Positions 43,590-53,689 are shown, counted from the stretch's first letter. The stretch is DNA of 64,000 nt from Pollenia angustigena (GCA_930367215.1 OV884060.1:180555253-180619252), one strand, 5' to 3'. Numbers and translations are program-made. The notes: a model not told the origin generated them from the letters alone.

Positions 43590-44112
43590 GTTTTAATGGG
43601 CCGAGGAAAAACCTTAACATAAGCTAAAAAAAAAGTTAAAATCTTTAGGAATCTAAATAATCGATAAACAAAATTGCTGAACGAATCAAAAAAAAACCGA
43701 AATGTGGCATCGTATACGGGAAAAATATGAAAGGCCATACCAAGGTATATTTATAGCAGGTAGTCTTGGAAAGCCAGCTGGTTATTTTTTATTTGCTTGT
43801 TTTGCGATACAAACTGTCAAAGTTGTATAGTAAACAAGTAAACAAGTTTTTTGTTTTTATCTTTTGTCTCTTTTCAACCCCTTTGCTGTTTGACAGTTCG
43901 TATCATAAAACAACAATAAAAAGCCCTGTTGTTTGTTTTATTGTACAATTGTTGTAATCTCGCGGCTACCTGCTATAAATATACCTTGGGCCATACTAAC
44001 AGTGTACTTTTGGCAACTAATAAACGTGCTATTCTCAGAGCAGTATCAAATTCTCATGACTCGTCTGCACAAATTAAAGCTAAAGAACAGTGCAGCGTGT
44101 AATTTCGAAGCC
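43590..44112 (+). pseudogene. Tc1/mariner-like transposase, N-terminal relic
   Basis: Reading from 43595 gives MGRGKTLT and further helix-turn-helix-like scraps. After the hAT MITE (43741-43988) it continues as NKRAILRAVSNSHDSSAQIKAK, resembling Tc1 helix-turn-helix text. Stops are frequent. The C-terminal part appears at 45500-45778. Confidence 0.55.
43741..43988. mobile_element. 248-bp hAT MITE (CAAGGTATATTTATAGCAGG family), second copy
   Basis: Inverse orientation relative to 26008-26242; 8-bp duplication GGCCATAC is exact (43733-43740, 43989-43996). It splits the Tc1-like relic. Confidence 0.92.
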
Positions 44113-44179
44113 TGAACATCTATCGCAATTAAAACTTAAAAAAAACCACCACTTAACGATGTTCAAAAAAATAGGTGGC

Positions 44180-44200
44180 GGGGGGGGGGGGGGGGGGGGG
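44180..44200 (+). repeat. Poly-G tract of 21
   Basis: An uninterrupted G21 run in an AT-rich setting; G-quadruplex-capable and prone to sequencing error. Confidence 0.9.
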
Positions 44201-44203
44201 AGG

Positions 44204-44700
44204 TGCTTTAATACCATGGTAGATAAGCCCATGATGGCTTTATCTCTCATTCAATAGGGAGATAAAGCCTTTTATTTTTTCATTTGAATGGGACATAAAG
44301 CCATCATGGCCTTAGCTCACATTAGCAATACTAGAAAAGTTTTTCTGCGTGGCGGCCTGCGGCCGTGCTAACGAGTTTTTTCCTCCAGTAGGACGCGGCA
44401 GGTGGCTTTGCTGAATTAAGTTTTCCTGCGTGCTTCACAAGAATAAAAAAATGTTTTTCAATGATATCTAAGGATTTTCCCTTTTACAGAATGTTTACAC
44501 CATGCATAACAATATTCTGGAAAAATATGGCTTTATCTCTCATTTGTGAAAAAAATATGGCTATATCTCTCATTTCAAAAAAATTTAAATATTACCTTAC
44601 CTCTCAATGAATAGGCAATAAGGTCATTATGGCTTTATCTCCCATTCAATTGAGCAATAAAGGCATCATGGCCTTATCTATCATGGTTTGGGCTTGTGTC
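44204..44700. repeat. Cluster of TGGCTTTATCTCTCATT motifs in both orientations
   Basis: The word (A)TGGC(T/C)(T)TATCTC(T/C)CATT occurs at about 44233, 44529, 44560, 44630 and 44671, and in inverse (AATAGGGAGATAAAGCC, ATGGGACATAAAGCCATCAT) near 44255-44305. AATATGG and ATCATGG words accompany it. The organisation is like the subterminal repeats of a transposon, but no clear ends were found. Confidence 0.6.
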
Positions 44701-44709
44701 GAACTCATA

Positions 44710-45378
44710 GGGCACAGCTACACGTTCAATAAATATCGTGATATTTGGATCGCGATCCATTTTAAAATATTGATGGATCACGAGCGTATGCTACATGTTC
44801 AATATTTATCGCGTCAGTATTTATGTTATTTTTGTGTTGTGCGGGTCGTTTATCAATGTCGCGAGAAAACCAAAAGAAAGCCTGTTTACCTATTTTGCTT
44901 GCTTTTTTAAAAACCTTTAATAATTTTTGCAGTGCAGTCGCTGTTTTTATTTTGTCGGAATAAGCTTTAGCCGACGAGTCCCACAATTCCGGCAATGCCT
45001 CCAAATTAAAAATGAAATCTTTTAAAATAATTTATTCACTGCTTAATTCCGATTCCACCGGCAGAACCCACTCGATTTCACTGTCTTCTGCCATTACCCT
45101 TTATTTCAATAAACTTTACACAAATTTGGTCAATTGTTTAACTTTTTATTTGTTTAATTTTTTCCACTGCGTAATTTATTTCTTTTATTTTGACACTTTT
45201 TACTGACGTATCATGACTATTTAATATCATGAAATTGCTACACGTTCAATATTTATCAGGCGATCCACGATCCGCGATCTGGATTTCATATTTTAGGCCA
45301 TTCTGCGATATGGATCGCGATCCATCTATATTGCATATTTCTAGTATCACGATATTTATTGAACGTGTAGCAGTGCCC
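44710..45378. mobile_element. 669-bp MITE with fossil MADF-like exons, second copy
   Basis: GGGCAC(A)GCTACACGTTC end and inverse ...GTGTAGCAGTGCCC; 3-bp duplication ATA (44707-44709, 45379-45381). The minus-strand reading MEALPELWDSSAKAYSDK (45004 down) and an upstream exon (MAEDSEIEWVLPV, about 45095) are retained as in 41513-42157. It carries about 50 bp not present in that copy near 44840-44900. Confidence 0.85.
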
Positions 45379-45499
45379 ATATGACGTCGGATAACGAGTA
45401 TCAACGTATCGTTTTTCAGATGAAAAAAAATTAAATTTAGAAGCCCCTGATGGCATCGATTATTCACCCTAATTGTGTTTGGCGTATTTTAAATATGCC

Positions 45500-45778
45500 A
45501 AACACAATAAGGGCTGACTATTTTCACTAGCACCGAATAGAGGAGCAACAATTGGATCGTTTGCATAGCAGAGTGAGAGGTGTTAGGTGTGGGAAACCAT
45601 ATCCTATTGTTGTATCTGTGAGCTGAAATTTTTGTCCAGCGCCATGAACGCTCATTACTACATTGAAATGCTACAAAAAGCGTTTCCTAGCTTTCAGAAC
45701 ATTTTTGGAAGCTTACAGTGGACATTCCAGGATGACAATGCAACAACTCATACTGCGCGGATAATTAGTGCAACTCAA
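45500..45778 (+). pseudogene. Tc1-like transposase, catalytic-domain relic
   Basis: SAMNAHYYIEMLQKAFPSF followed by LQWTFQDDNATTHTARIIS contains the Tc1 second catalytic Asp block (FQxDNAxxHTA). It is cut off by the hAT MITE at 45779. A small palindrome (ATTGTGTTTGGC ... GCCAAACACAAT) lies just upstream at 45471-45507. Confidence 0.7.
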
Positions 45779-45935
45779 CAAGGCGAATTAACTCCATGTA
45801 TTTTGTTTTTGCAATTTTCTTACTTGTTGTCAAATTTCAGTATAAAACAAAACAATATTTTGACGTTTCATGATTTTTGTGGATACAGCTGATGAACGGC
45901 TGACGAGTTGAATTTACCTTGTTGAATTCGCCTTG
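45779..45935. mobile_element. hAT MITE (CAAGGCGAATTAACTCC family), short copy
   Basis: 157 bp; CAAGGCGAATTAACTCC at the left and GAATTCGCCTTG at the right. It shares most of its sequence, inverted, with 63717-63930. The flanking 8-mers (CAACTCAA, CTTGTGTC) differ, so an internal or flanking deletion has removed the target copy. Confidence 0.75.
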
Positions 45936-46194
45936 CTTGTGTCAAAATGGTATACCGTCCTGTTGGTTCTGGGGAATCTTAACTAAATTCTTTAATTTTC
46001 GATTAAAATTGTGAAATTTAAAACTTTTTTAAGTTATAAAATTTCAAACAAACACAATTTAATATAAAAACAAAATCAAATATTTCTTTGAATTTTTGAC
46101 ACAGCGTTAAAATGTTTAACAGTGTTGTAAAACGTTTTCAAAATAAGACCACCTTGTATGAATTAGCCCTGAAACATACTTTAACAAAAACTGC

Positions 46195-46440
46195 TACCTT
46201 TCATTTGAGAAAACAAAAATAATTGCGGTCGAGAACACAAAAGTTTTTACTATTTTTTACTAAACTTTACTGCATTTTATGAAATTGCGAAATGCATGTA
46301 TGGACTAGTCTCGTTATCTGCAAGGACATTCAGTTGATTTGGCCCAAAACTATAAGTGCATCACTGATTTGAGAAGAATTAAGCACAAAACTTGGCATCA
46401 CTTTGTCTAACAGGCAACTTTGACGTTACTGTGGATTGTA
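46195..46440. repeat. Repeat shared with 54700-55260, upstream of ATPsynF
   Basis: ACCTTTCATTTGAGAAAACA ... GTCGAGAACACAAAAGTTTT and TACTGCATTTTA(T/C)GAAATTGCG are nearly identical to sequence flanking the MITE at 54724, so this copy shows that insertion's empty site. It ends 100 bases or less from the ATPsynF leader and may supply part of its upstream region. Confidence 0.6.
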
Positions 46441-46540
46441 TTGTTTTCGCCGTCACTGACAGTCTAGAAGAAATTCATGTAAGGCAACACCGCTTAAATT
46501 TTTGTGTTAAAAAATAAATAATTAAAAAATTAATTTACAG
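46430..46540 (+). promoter_or_regulatory. ATPsynF: ATPsynF leader exon and 5' UTR intron
   Basis: A leader exon probably covers about 46430-46478 and ends in the donor GTAAGG. The intron 46479-46540 ends TTTACAG directly before ATACAAAATG. Short 5' UTR introns are common in fly nuclear mitochondrial genes. The transcription start is not defined by a TATA box. Confidence 0.5.
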
Positions 46541-46547
46541 ATACAAA

Positions 46548-46970
46548 ATGGCTTTCGGTGATTATCCAGCTGAATACAACCCCAAAGTACATGGTCCTTA
46601 TGACCCTGCACGCTTCTATGGCAAAGGTAATGCATTATTGCAAAAAAAATGTTTAATACATTTTTTGTATTACGTAAGATTAAAAAGGGTATGTAATTTA
46701 TGAAATCGTTGCTTCTCTTTTGCAGCTGATGTTCCATTAGGACAAGTTAAGGTAGGTGAATTGGGTGCTTGGTTAGCACGCCGCAATAAGACTCCCAATG
46801 CCATGGCTGGCGCAATTAGTCGTGCATGGTGGCGTTGGCAACACAAATATGTGCAACCTAAACGTGCTGGTATTGCACCGTTCTTTCAAATCACAGTAGC
46901 TGCTATGACTTTCTTCTATGCCATCAACTACGGCAAGATGAGACACCACAGAAACTACAAATACCATTAA
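46548..46970 (+). CDS. ATPsynF: Mitochondrial ATP synthase subunit f
   Basis: Two coding exons, 46548-46626 and 46726-46970, joined at G/CT within an Ala codon (donor GTAATG, acceptor TTTTGCAG), giving 107 residues, the length I recall for the Drosophila protein. The N-terminus MAFGDYPAEYNPKVHGPYDP, the central WLARRNKTPNA and AWWRWQHKYVQPKRAG, and the single membrane helix (about residues 77-95, IAPFFQITVAAMTFFYAIN) followed by basic HHRNYKYH are those of insect subunit f. It is a membrane-sector (Fo) subunit in the inner mitochondrial membrane that supports dimerisation and proton channel assembly; it has no catalytic role. The gene is compact and lies between transposon-rich blocks, with no sign of damage. 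A polyadenylation signal follows at 47088. Confidence 0.96.
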
Positions 46971-47087
46971 ACTTTATTGGACTGGTCCTAAGCGTTTTTG
47001 ACACGAAAAGCAATTGCTGGCAATGTTAAGAAGTTGTGCTGGGGGAGGAAAAGTTGCGTTTTTCTGATATATTTGCTTACAATACTT

Positions 47088-47093
47088 AATAAA
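47088..47093 (+). terminator. ATPsynF polyadenylation signal
   Basis: Canonical AATAAA 118 bases after the stop codon, followed by a T-rich stretch. Confidence 0.7.
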
Positions 47094-47295
47094 ATTCTCG
47101 TATTTAACCAATGAAAATTTTATTGGTAAAAAATAAATTTTGATGAACTCCAAATTAAGAAAATTATTTTTTTTTCAAAAATCCTAACCTATAAACAAAT
47201 TTATGTATGTACCTACATTACTACCCGTCTATACCAGAGATAAATGTTGCGACATATGTTTGTTGCAGCAAATGTCGAAGTAATGTTATCTTTAA

Positions 47296-47773
47296 TGCTG
47301 GGGGTCTACTCTCTATTGCGATGCGAAAACAATTTCGATGCGAAAGCTAAAAGCCAAATTGGTACTCTCTATCACTTTCGCAAAATTTTCTGAAAAAGAA
47401 GCGATAGTGGCAATAAAAATTAAAGATGGCGCGGATTTACAGTAATGGAATACCAAAGTGTGTAAAAATATTTGATATTGGAAAATTTAAATAAAATAAA
47501 GTGATGATTTACGAAAAGAGAAAAAATTAAAAGATGCGAAAGTCACATGTGCAAACGTATTAAAGAGTACCAATCGCTAGATTTGCTACAATTTTCTTTC
47601 GCATCGCAATAGAGAGTAGCCCCCCTGGGTACACACAGTGCAATCTACATGCAATCTGTTTCAATGCAACCTCAAAATATCAAAGCGTTTTGATGTTGAT
47701 GCAATCTAGAATGAATGAAAATTAATTTAATTCACTAGATTGCGTAAATGTGTTGCATAGTGTGTACCCAGCA
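47296..47773. mobile_element. MITE of the TGCTGGGTACACAC family, interrupted
   Basis: Ends TGCTGGG ... and ...GTGTGTACCCAGCA; TAA on both sides (47293-47295, 47774-47776). Broken seven bases in by the MITE 47301-47624, after which TGGGTACACACAGTGC resumes. Sister copy at 47998-48336. TWA duplications point to PIF/Harbinger mobilisation. Confidence 0.8.
47301..47624. mobile_element. 324-bp MITE (GGGGTCTACTCTCTATTGCG family), nested
   Basis: About 28-bp terminal repeats GGGGTCTACTCTCTATTGCG / inverse, with 3-bp duplication CTG (47298-47300, 47625-47627). The element at 50144-50351 shares the GGGTCTA start and also has CTG duplications, so the two may share a transposase. Confidence 0.8.
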
Positions 47774-47799
47774 TAAAATGTAGACAGCAAATACATATT

Positions 47800-47920
47800 C
47801 AGCCCAATTATAAATAAAAAATTCCCGGGAGTTTTTTTTTCCTTTTTACAAATGAATTTACATAGGAAAATTGGGAGAAGCGATAAAACTCCCGGGGAAT
47901 TTTTATTCATAATTGGGCTG
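47800..47920. mobile_element. 121-bp MITE (CAGCCCAATTAT family)
   Basis: CAGCCCAATTATAAATAAAA start and inverse end; ATT on both sides (47797-47799, 47921-47923). The subterminal CCCGGGAG/CTCCCGGG pair and ACAAATGAATTTACATAGG interior relate it to 53109-53686. Confidence 0.8.
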
Positions 47921-47997
47921 ATTTATTGATGGCAATAATTGATTCTGCATTTTCGTTAACAATTATTGCTAACTTAAAACGTAAAATTTTGTTGTTA

Positions 47998-48336
47998 TGC
48001 TGGGTACACACTATGCAACACATTTACGCAATCTAGTGAATTATGCTGGGTACACTATGCAACGCGTTTACGCAATCTAGTGAATTAAATTCATTTTGTC
48101 TGGGATCACACTATGAAAGTTTTCTTTCAGAAAGTCTTAGTTTATTGGTGAGAGGGGAAGAGAACATGCTTTTCTTTTCTTCTCTCTCACCCATAAACTA
48201 AGACTTTCTGAAAGAAAACTTTCATAGTGTGATCCCAGACTTTCATTCATTCTAGATTGCGTCAACATCAAAACGCTTTGATTTTGAGTTTGCATTGAAA
48301 CAGATTGCATGTAGATTGCACTGTGTGTACCCAGCA
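47998..48336. mobile_element. MITE of the TGCTGGGTACACAC family, second copy, interrupted
   Basis: TGCTGGGTACACACTATGCA and inverse end; TTA on both sides (47995-47997, 48337-48339). The left end is itself partly duplicated (TGCTGGGTACACTATGC again at 48048). Interrupted at 48098 by another MITE. Confidence 0.8.
48098..48240. mobile_element. 143-bp hairpin MITE (GTCTGGGATCACACTATG family), nested
   Basis: Arms of about 50 bp, starting GTCTGGGATCACACTATGAA, are perfect inverse copies; TTT flanks both sides. The CTGGGATCACACTATGAAAG end resembles the CTGGGTACACACTATGCAAC end of its host, so host and insert are probably related families. Confidence 0.8.
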
Positions 48337-49389
48337 TTAGAGTTGCAATCTATGGCCCCCAGGCAGCGTTACCGTTATGCGACTAAAGTCGCAATTTTGC
48401 CCCTTTTTTAATGCCTTGTAGTCTTGGGCTTAATCGTTCATTTAGGTGACCGGTCATTATCGTTCAGTTAAAACAAATGAACTAGTTCGTTCTTTTCGTT
48501 CAATCGGTCTTTTCTGTCAGCGGTCTTTTGTGTCAGTCGGTCTTTTGTGTCACTTGGTCTTTTGTGGCCTTCGTTTAGTCATTCACAATTGATTGAATAC
48601 GGCAATGTGTTAAAAGAAACAAGTATAGCATACTTGTATGATGTTACACTCAAAATATTATGTAGGTAAATTCAAAAGAATATTAAGTTTGAATGAAAAT
48701 TTAATTAGAAAACGGAAAATCATTTAAAATAAAGGAATTTTACGGCTTTTTTTAATGTTAATTTATCAATCACATCAACGGTCAATTTCAGCAAGTTCAG
48801 TTATAATTAACTATTCGCTATAACTGACAAAAACATATTTTATTTATTTTAGTTAAATTGGTCGCAAGTTATTTAATTTACAAGTTTTTCTACACAAGTA
48901 AATCTCGCGACAAGCTTTAAATCGTATAATTTATGTAACGACGTTTTAAGTTGATAGTAAAAGTTTTTAAGTTACATTTTATTTTTTTTTTCTTTTCACA
49001 GCATTTAAATAAAAGATGTTTTTTTTTAAATAATTTTTTACTTTTAACTCGCATTCGTATTCTCAGGAAGTAATTTTAGTTGATACCCATATTGAAGATT
49101 TAGAGTCACTCAGCAAGCCCTCCCATTTGATACTCATATTGTTGGAATGCCTTTAAAATAATAAGTCCGCCATCTTGGGTGTTTTACCATGTTGGATGTA
49201 TAATAACTTTACACAGTTAACCATGCATTTTCATTACAAAATGTCAGCCAAATCGGTTCGAGTAATCTGCTTTAAATTTGAGTTGCAAGATTTTGCCCAC
49301 ACACATACATACATTGCAAGTTAAATAAAAGCTTTTAAAATTCATAAGTAGTTTCTTATAAACAAATTTTTTTTTATATTAACAGTCTT

Positions 49390-49569
49390 ATGCCCGTAAT
49401 TTCTACAAAAAGAAATCTAGCAGTGCATAGAAGTCAATGGTGTAAAAGCTGTCATATTTTAAATGAAAACTGAAGCATAAAACATCAACGCTAAATAAAT
49501 GTTGAAATAGGTAAAAATAACTGTTAGGTACGAATACGACCAGCTTTCTTTTTTAGAAATTACGGGCAT
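49390..49569. mobile_element. 180-bp MITE (ATGCCCGTAATTTCT ends)
   Basis: ATGCCCGTAATTTCT followed by AAAAAGAAA-like sequence at the left, inverse at the right. No clear duplication. Confidence 0.65.
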
Positions 49570-50143
49570 CATTCATAAACGAACGCTTAAGTAATATCTA
49601 CATTCAAAATGGGGTTTCCATAATAATTTCGTGCTCTAAAACTTGACTAAGCTTTAATAAATAAATCTGTTGACTATTGAATTTGGTTATTTATTTAAAG
49701 GTCTAATTTAAAAAATAAATGAAATAAATATGTATACAATTTTCTGCTCAAATAAAAAATTTGCATTTGGCGGGTTTTATATTAAGAACAACTGGCAACG
49801 CTCATGTACATTGTAGAAAAATTGTAAATAGCAGCCAGGGTTGTCGGATTTATTTTGATCTTTTTTGCCAAATTAATTGTCCAAAATCGCCAAAGCCTTT
49901 TTTATAAATCCTAAAAAATAAATGTCTTCCTAATTGCTAAAATTTGCCAAAAAAAAAATGGGAAAAAGCCGCCTTGATATATGTAGTATATTGTTTAATT
50001 AAAGTAAAATGATTGGTGAACACAAAAAAGATATAGTTTATAATAGTCTAATTGAAGTAGCAAAACGTTTTTTTGTGGTTTGTATTAAATAAATATTGGA
50101 TATATAATTAAACGCTATACACTTCACCGGCAGGGCAATTCTG

Positions 50144-50351
50144 GGGTCTAGTCGAATAAACTATCGAATTTTTTTGCATACGATAGACACTGACGTATGG
50201 AATGAAAACTCGATAAATGTATTGTCGAGTTACTCAATATCAAATGCTTTTATTTTTAATTCACTACATTTCATTCGATATCGAGTTTCATGATACCAAA
50301 ATAAATAATTTCGATCAATTTTGCTCGATATCGAATGCGGTGATTAGACCC
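50144..50351. mobile_element. 208-bp MITE (GGGTCTA ends, CTG duplication)
   Basis: GGGTCTAGTCGA at the left, inverse TGATTAGACCC at the right, CTG on both sides (50141-50143, 50352-50354). The interior has several ATCGA/TCGAT words arranged symmetrically. Confidence 0.65.
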
Positions 50352-50660
50352 CTGCTATTAACATTCATATAATTTATAACTCGTAATAACGTGCCAAGAA
50401 GTTTATATTGCACTTTATTTTGAAAGCGAGTTTTAGTTGAGTTAATTATTAAAAATAACTATTTCAACACAGACATTAAGAGTTGGAATAACATGCACAT
50501 AAAGAGTTCTTTAAAATGGTACGTACCGGACGTATCTAATAGCTATAAACTTTTTTCAAAAACTAATTTAAATTAGATGTAATACCACCATTGAAATAGT
50601 CTTTCCAAATAATAAACGGTAAATTTGTATACGAGTCTCAAAACAAATTCATGGCTTATA

Positions 50661-50930
50661 CTATGCTCACACTTGGGTTCTTTAACTCTGCTTAACGTTT
50701 TATTTTTTTTTTTTTTTTCTTAAATAATTCATAAATTTGTACAATTTTATCATTAATATGTTTAAAATAATCTTCTGATAACTTTATAAAGTATTTTTAT
50801 CCATTTTTAATACTTAAAAGAAATATAAATTTGTTTGTTGGGATTTTTTCTTAATAATCTGTCATCTTAATCATTTCAAATGTAATAACATTTTGCTTAA
50901 ACACGTTTAAAAAACCAAGTGTGAACATAG
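50661..50930. mobile_element. 270-bp MITE (CTATGCTCACACTTGG ends)
   Basis: CTATGCTCACACTTGG at the left; inverse with one mismatch at the right (CCAAGTGTGAACATAG). Interior AT-rich with a poly-T tract at 50701-50719. Confidence 0.65.
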
Positions 50931-50946
50931 CATTATCAACCAACAA

Positions 50947-51067
50947 AATGATCTGGCCTAAGCAACCAGTGAAATGCGCATAGAGGCTAGCTTTCCCTCA
51001 ACAATAAATTTCAGTGTATTTATCAAATATGAAAAAATTGGGAATTTAGCACGTCATACGAAAATCT
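50947..51067. repeat. Dispersed repeat, inverse copy of 24180-24300
   Basis: Begins TGGCCTAAGCAACCAGTG and runs to CGTCATACGAAAATCTT. See the entry at 24180. Confidence 0.75.
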
Positions 51068-51381
51068 TAAAATCGCCATATATTTTAAAATCCACCAAAA
51101 CTAAATCGCCATGACGCCAAATTGAAAATTAAGTCGCCAAGAAACTTGACAGTCCTGATCGTATTATGAAAATGTGTAAAGCAATGAGTAAATGAAATAA
51201 GTATATTATATGGCATCACATATAAACAAGTGACCGACTGACTAAAAAGACCCAAGTGAACCATGCAAGTGACCGATTGAACGGAATTGAACGATGAAAC
51301 TGAACGGCCATTCATCGTTCATCTGACTGACCCGTTCAATTGAACTAGTTCGTTCATGACCGACACAACTCTAATGCCTTG

Positions 51382-52994
51382 CCACTTTCTTTGCCCCTTT
51401 ATTTTAAATCCCCTTTTGTATCATTTTGTATGTTTTTGTGCCCCTTTTGCCCCTTTTTGAACTTCCAGCTTTTATATGATTGTATGAATTTATTTAACCG
51501 CATAGAAGTGCATCCGCTTAACGGATTTTTTTTAATTAGCATTATAAAACAATAAGTGGTCCAATAGACTGAAACTAGATACTTGGCAGTCCATGTTGAA
51601 CTTATTAATAAATATACATAGATGCATATTTTCGAAAATTAGATACTTATATAACAACTAAAGAAACAGCATAGCACTGTAATGCATTTATAAAAAATCG
51701 TACCTCTACTAACTTCTTCTAATAGGAAATTTCAGAACTAAATTTGGTCCACCTACCACTCATAATAAAGACGCTATTGTGACAACGCGCTTATTTTGGG
51801 AATTATAACGTGGTTATAAGTCTATTACTAAGTCAATTAGTAACCGATTTTGTTAAATTAAAAATGGAATGACAAACTATATAATAACGAACTTACATAT
51901 GTATATATTTCCAGCTGTGGTGAAGAGTAAAATTATATGCAACAGTTCATACACATTAACTTGCAAACAAGACGTGTATTTTCGCTGTGTATATATATGT
52001 ACATTCGAACATCTCTATAGTGAAGTTCTATAAAATGAAGCTTTCTATATAAAAAATTTAAAAAAATTATTATTATCTCCTTACACACAAAAAAATCATA
52101 GGTAAAATAACCTTAAAATATGGTATTAAATTAACTAAGCGCAAAGGTAGCATGGCAGTATCTTAGTTTCTTGATAACGATTTTAGCAACAGTCGCTCGT
52201 TTTAGTGGACAAAAATGTAGCAGCATTTATTTTAAAATAAATATGATAATTAAAAGTTAAATAAGCAGCACAAAAGGTTTTGTAGCCCAGCAGATTATTT
52301 TCCAGCACTTTATTTCGTACAAGCAATTAAACACTTAACGCAAAAGTCTTCAAACTTTTCCTTATAAGGATATTATTGAAGCAAATGTTAATCGATAATC
52401 GAACTAAAATACCAGTTTTTATTAACGAAAGTAGAAAAAAAATTTAATTCTGTATAATATAGTGAAGTTCGACTATATATGGATGTGTCAAAAGCTAAAA
52501 GGCCTCCACAAAATAAAAAGTAGAGAAAATTAGTATTGTTTGAAAAATGGATTTACAAAATTTATAATGCTCCAAAAAAAAATTTGCCAAACACGCGAAG
52601 CTTAGTAATTCATATTTAAGCAATATATAATGGCCTAATTTTGTTATGTATATTTTCCTTTTATCTGTCTGGTAGCTTCTGAAAACATCAAATAAGATTA
52701 AAACCCTATACCAATTTTTCATATTTTTTAATGGAAAATATTAAAATTATAAAAGAACAAAATCATTTTCAAAGAGTTCACAGCTAATTAGATATGAATA
52801 TAACAAAATTGAGAAATTTTCGAAAAGAGGAAGAGGCTTATTTTTTGGAACGTTTATGTTTTAAGTAAAAATAACTTAATAAAAATGAAAATGGTCTTAT
52901 TTTTAAAGTTGCCCCTTTTTTTTCTCAGAATTCCCCTTTTTGTGCCACTTTTATTTTGAAAATCCCCTTTTTGTGCCCCTTTTTGAAAATTTTG
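51382..52994. other. Body of the GGCAGCGTTACCGTT transposon and unassigned AT-rich DNA
   Basis: No coding frame worth reporting and no RNA gene. CCCCTTTTTGTGCC-like phrases recur near 51400-51460 and 52908-52985 at the two ends. Confidence 0.4.
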
Positions 52995-53171
52995 AACGGT
53001 AACGCTGCCCCCAGGGCTATTGAAATTTTATTCACCTCAATAGTGTCATAATTTTACTTCCATGAGTACTTTGCTACCGTTTTACACACACCCAGAGACA
53101 GAAATATTCACCCCTATCGTGAATAAAAATTCCTTGGGAATTTTTCCCCATTTCCCATTTTTACAATTGAA

Positions 53172-53621
53172 GCACAGCCGCGAATAACGTTTTAAGTTAC
53201 AAAATAATAATTTTTCAGGAGAGCAAAAAAACGTTTTTTGACAAGCAGCATTATTTGTTTTAAAAATTTTTTTTTTCTATTATTTAAAATAGTGATAATA
53301 AAAACTTTAATGCAAAAGGCTTTTAAAACATTATTCCGCACTGCAAAACCATTTCGGTTTCATCATTATGTTCGTAAAGGCCAGTTTACACGGTAATATT
53401 CTACATTATGTCGTAATACAATGTATTACCGTGTAAACTGGCCTTAACTTGCAATGTTCTTCCACTGGCTGACACTTTGTACGCCATTTTGAAGGCGTTA
53501 AGGTGCATAGTTTTGGTTGATTTGATGTTTAAACTGTGGAAGAGAGTAAAGTCAACGTTTATCTGCAAAAAAACAGTTTTTGCAAAATGTGGCGTTTACA
53601 ACGTTTTTCGCGGCTGTGCTT
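53172..53621. mobile_element. MITE (GCACAGCCGCGAA ends), middle layer
   Basis: GCACAGCCGCGAATAACG at the left; inverse TTCGCGGCTGTGC(TT) at the right; CAATTGAA on both sides (53164-53171, 53622-53629). Because the flank is palindromic the duplication may be 6-8 bp. Confidence 0.7.
53378..53444. mobile_element. 67-bp micro-MITE (AGGCCAGTTTACACGG ends), inner layer
   Basis: AGGCCAGTTTACACGGTAAT and its inverse make up most of the unit; TAA on both sides (53375-53377, 53445-53447). Among the smallest elements here. Confidence 0.8.
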
Positions 53622-53689
53622 CAATTGAATTAACATAGGAAAAAGGGAAAAAAACTCTCAAGGAATTTTTATTCACGATAGGGGTGATT

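Larger units (their letters stand above)
48419..51371. mobile_element. 2.95-kb non-coding insertion with 10-bp duplication
   Basis: TAATGCCTTG is present on both sides (48409-48418, 51372-51381), interrupting the previous transposon. Both ends have GAACTAGTTCGTTC and CGTTCA/TGAACG-rich subterminal sequence; the outermost bases are only weakly inverted. The 9-10-bp duplication suits a Mutator-like element. Interior AT-rich, with further MITEs. Confidence 0.65.
48362..53009. mobile_element. Transposon with GGCAGCGTTACCGTT ends, interrupted by a 2.95-kb insert
   Basis: 15-bp terminal repeats GGCAGCGTTACCGTT at 48362 and inverse at 52995-53009; CCCA on both sides is a possible 4-bp duplication. 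Both ends carry TTTGCCCC/TGCCCCTTTT-like runs. Its own sequence is 48362-48408 and 51382-53009; no gene seen. Confidence 0.65.
53109..53686. mobile_element. MITE (CACCCCTATCGTGAATAAAA ends), outer layer of a triple nest
   Basis: CACCCCTATCGTGAATAAAA at the left, inverse at the right, ATT on both sides (53106-53108, 53687-53689). The AATAAAAATTCC and ATTAACATAGGAAA parts match the 47800 family. Interrupted by the element at 53172. Confidence 0.8.

Noticed and set aside
45779..45935. 8-bp duplication for this hAT MITE
   Set aside because: The flanking 8-mers differ (CAACTCAA, CTTGTGTC).
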